Assembly: GCA_014729735.1 (NCBI GenBank)
Contig: WJJN01000143.1
Span: 1 to 6,815 of the forward strand
Length of the DNA: 6,815 bases
Origin: Candidatus Zhuqueibacterota bacterium
Lineage (GTDB): Bacteria > Zhuqueibacterota > Zhuqueibacteria > Thermofontimicrobiales > Thiofontviventaceae
Direction: 5' to 3'
A program made the translations under genes and the position numbers. Shown here piece by piece: positions 5,746 through 6,815 of the stretch. Every line of letters starts with the position of its first letter. The stretch's first letter is position 1. The notes under the pieces are model-generated. The model saw nothing but the letters and a program-made list of their open reading frames with translations, was not told where the DNA came from and did not search any database.

Positions 5746-6815
5746 TTATTGAAGCAATAATTCACTGGCATAATACCGGACTTCATCGATGTAGCCGGAC
5801 GAGCAGCGCCGATTGCTGAATGTCAGGAAATATATATATTTAAATGAAGAGATATCAATGCCCGTCCAGCCTGCATCGTGAACGAGCAGAACATCATTAA
5901 CATAAATTGAATAGCTTTCGAGCTGACAATCATAAACAATCCGCATTTTGTACCAGGTTGCAGAATCGATATCCGCAATAAATTTCCAGGTGAAATCACG
6001 ATCGTAATATTCAAGCGAATCACCGCGGATCGATATCTGCGGTCCCCGATGCAGCGAATCCACGGTCGACGGATAAAGCCGCATGCCGAGAAAATCATCG
6101 CTTCTATCGACACGCCAAGCAAACTCAAACACTCCTGTTGATTTTTCTTGACTTATTTCCCTGGTGATTCCATTCGAGTAAGCCATTATCGTGTCGATCA
6201 GTTGACAGCTTTTGCCGGTCGTTCCCTGGAATATCTGATCCGTGACCTTCACAGTCTCGAAGTCGCCGAAATACGTCCAGGCAGAATCGGGCGGTGGAAA
6301 GCCGGTCATGTAGTCATCAAAATGTTCTTCGAAAAACATGGTACTGGTCCGGGTAGTAAAATTCCAGATATCGCCTTCGGTTGTCATGTCGAAACTGTTT
6401 CGTACATGCACTTTCCAGTAATACTGCGTGTCGAAATCCAGCAGCGGTAAATTGTAGAAAGTGTCAGTCTGTGCTTCGGAAATGAGATTGGTGGGTGGAT
6501 TCACTGTATCGAAATATATATCATACTCTACAGTGTCGATTCCGTTGGGATCCCCGCTATGCCATTGCAACTTCACACCACTAATGTTGATGCCGGTTTT
6601 GCCATTTTGCGGTTTCGGAGAATTGGGCATAAATGGCGGAAGAATATTTTCCGGTCGCGTAGTGAAACTCCAGATATCGCCACTTGTCATATTCCCATGA
6701 TTGTCATGGCTCACGATTTTCCAAAAATAAGTGGTTGAAAATTTCAAATTCTGTGTCTGATATGAATTAATGCTTGAATTGGACTTCACCTGGTCCGGCG
6801 AATCGCTCACACCGA
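5746..6815 (-). CDS. Extracellular FnIII-repeat and lectin-like domain protein, N-terminus cut by window edge
   Basis: The open frame enters from the right edge and ends at TAA 5746-5748, so only the C-terminal 356 or so residues are visible. Numbering from the GTG codon at 6810: residues 1-52 are the end of one fibronectin type III-like repeat (TYFWKIVSHDNHGN then GDIWSFTT), and residues about 58-153 are a complete second repeat ending in GDIWNFTT. Residues about 159-350 resemble a concanavalin A/LamG-type beta-sandwich, with WYKMRIVYD, IYVNDVLLV and a closing IDEVRYYA. Such proteins are exported and often mediate adhesion or polysaccharide binding; no catalytic residues are identifiable. 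No C-terminal sorting domain is evident (the protein ends ASELLLQ). The signal peptide, promoter and any N-terminal enzyme domain are outside the window. It is unrelated in function to the iron operon. Confidence 0.82.
   Translation of the reverse strand, partial: GVSDSPDQVKSNSSINSYQTQNLKFSTTYFWKIVSHDNHGNMTSGDIWSFTTRPENILPPFMPNSPKPQNGKTGINISGVKLQWHSGDPNGIDTVEYDIYFDTVNPPTNLISEAQTDTFYNLPLLDFDTQYYWKVHVRNSFDMTTEGDIWNFTTRTSTMFFEEHFDDYMTGFPPPDSAWTYFGDFETVKVTDQIFQGTTGKSCQLIDTIMAYSNGITREISQEKSTGVFEFAWRVDRSDDFLGMRLYPSTVDSLHRGPQISIRGDSLEYYDRDFTWKFIADIDSATWYKMRIVYDCQLESYSIYVNDVLLVHDAGWTGIDISSFKYIYFLTFSNRRCSSGYIDEVRYYASELLLQ
6353..6375 (-). repeat. Repeat unit within the FnIII gene, copy 1
   Basis: This 23-nt segment encodes the GDIWNFTT motif that ends the second FnIII-like domain. 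It matches 6659-6681 at 21 of 23 positions. The copies are 306 nt (102 codons) apart, one domain length, which points to duplication of an FnIII module. Confidence 0.7.
6659..6681 (-). repeat. Repeat unit within the FnIII gene, copy 2
   Basis: This segment encodes GDIWSFTT at the end of the first visible FnIII-like domain and is the partner of 6353-6375. Both differences are transitions; one is silent and the other changes Asn to Ser. Confidence 0.7.

Noticed and set aside
6808..6810. GTG at 6810 as the true start of the FnIII gene
   Set aside because: The frame stays open to the window edge, and the codon falls in the middle of an FnIII domain, so the gene continues outside.

Overview
The window looks like chromosomal DNA from a free-living bacterium of moderate GC content. 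The best guess is a member of the FCB superphylum or a relative (Calditrichota, KSB1, Marinimicrobia or Bacteroidota type). This rests on the fibronectin type III plus lectin-like extracellular protein and on the layout of the iron-uptake operon. It is an impression from protein style, not a phylogenetic result. I see no rRNA, tRNA, CRISPR array, insertion sequence, integrase or phage gene.

Layout. Positions 1-2360 (minus strand) hold almost all of a Rad50/SbcC-type DNA-repair ATPase. Its N-terminus is at 2360 and its last residues lie beyond the left edge. Positions 2361-2609 are a 249-bp divergent intergenic region rich in palindromes and promoter-like sequences, including a 17-nt motif present twice in inverted orientation. 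Positions 2610-5690 (plus strand) are a compact four-gene ferrous-iron operon: a short DtxR/MntR-type metalloregulator, FeoA, FeoB, and a small cysteine-rich membrane protein of the FeoB-associated type. The genes are tightly packed: 11 nt, then a 1-nt stop/start overlap (TAATG), then 2 nt. A hairpin at 5692-5726 looks like a bidirectional terminator shared with the convergent gene. Positions 5746-6815 (minus strand) hold the C-terminal part of a secreted or surface protein with FnIII-like repeats and a concanavalin-like lectin domain. Its N-terminus is beyond the right edge.

How the genes fit together. FeoB is the GTPase-linked inner-membrane Fe(II) permease, FeoA is its small cytosolic SH3-like partner, and the cysteine-rich protein probably handles metal or stabilises the complex. 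The DtxR-type regulator, first in the operon, probably senses Fe(II) or Mn(II) and controls its own transcription through a site just before its start codon. The SbcC-like gene is divergently transcribed and could share regulatory DNA, but nothing shows a functional link. The region is mostly well-known biology. The parts most worth checking are the regulatory DNA between the two transcription units, the mixed metal-site residues of the regulator, and the absence of an sbcD gene on the visible (upstream) side of sbcC.
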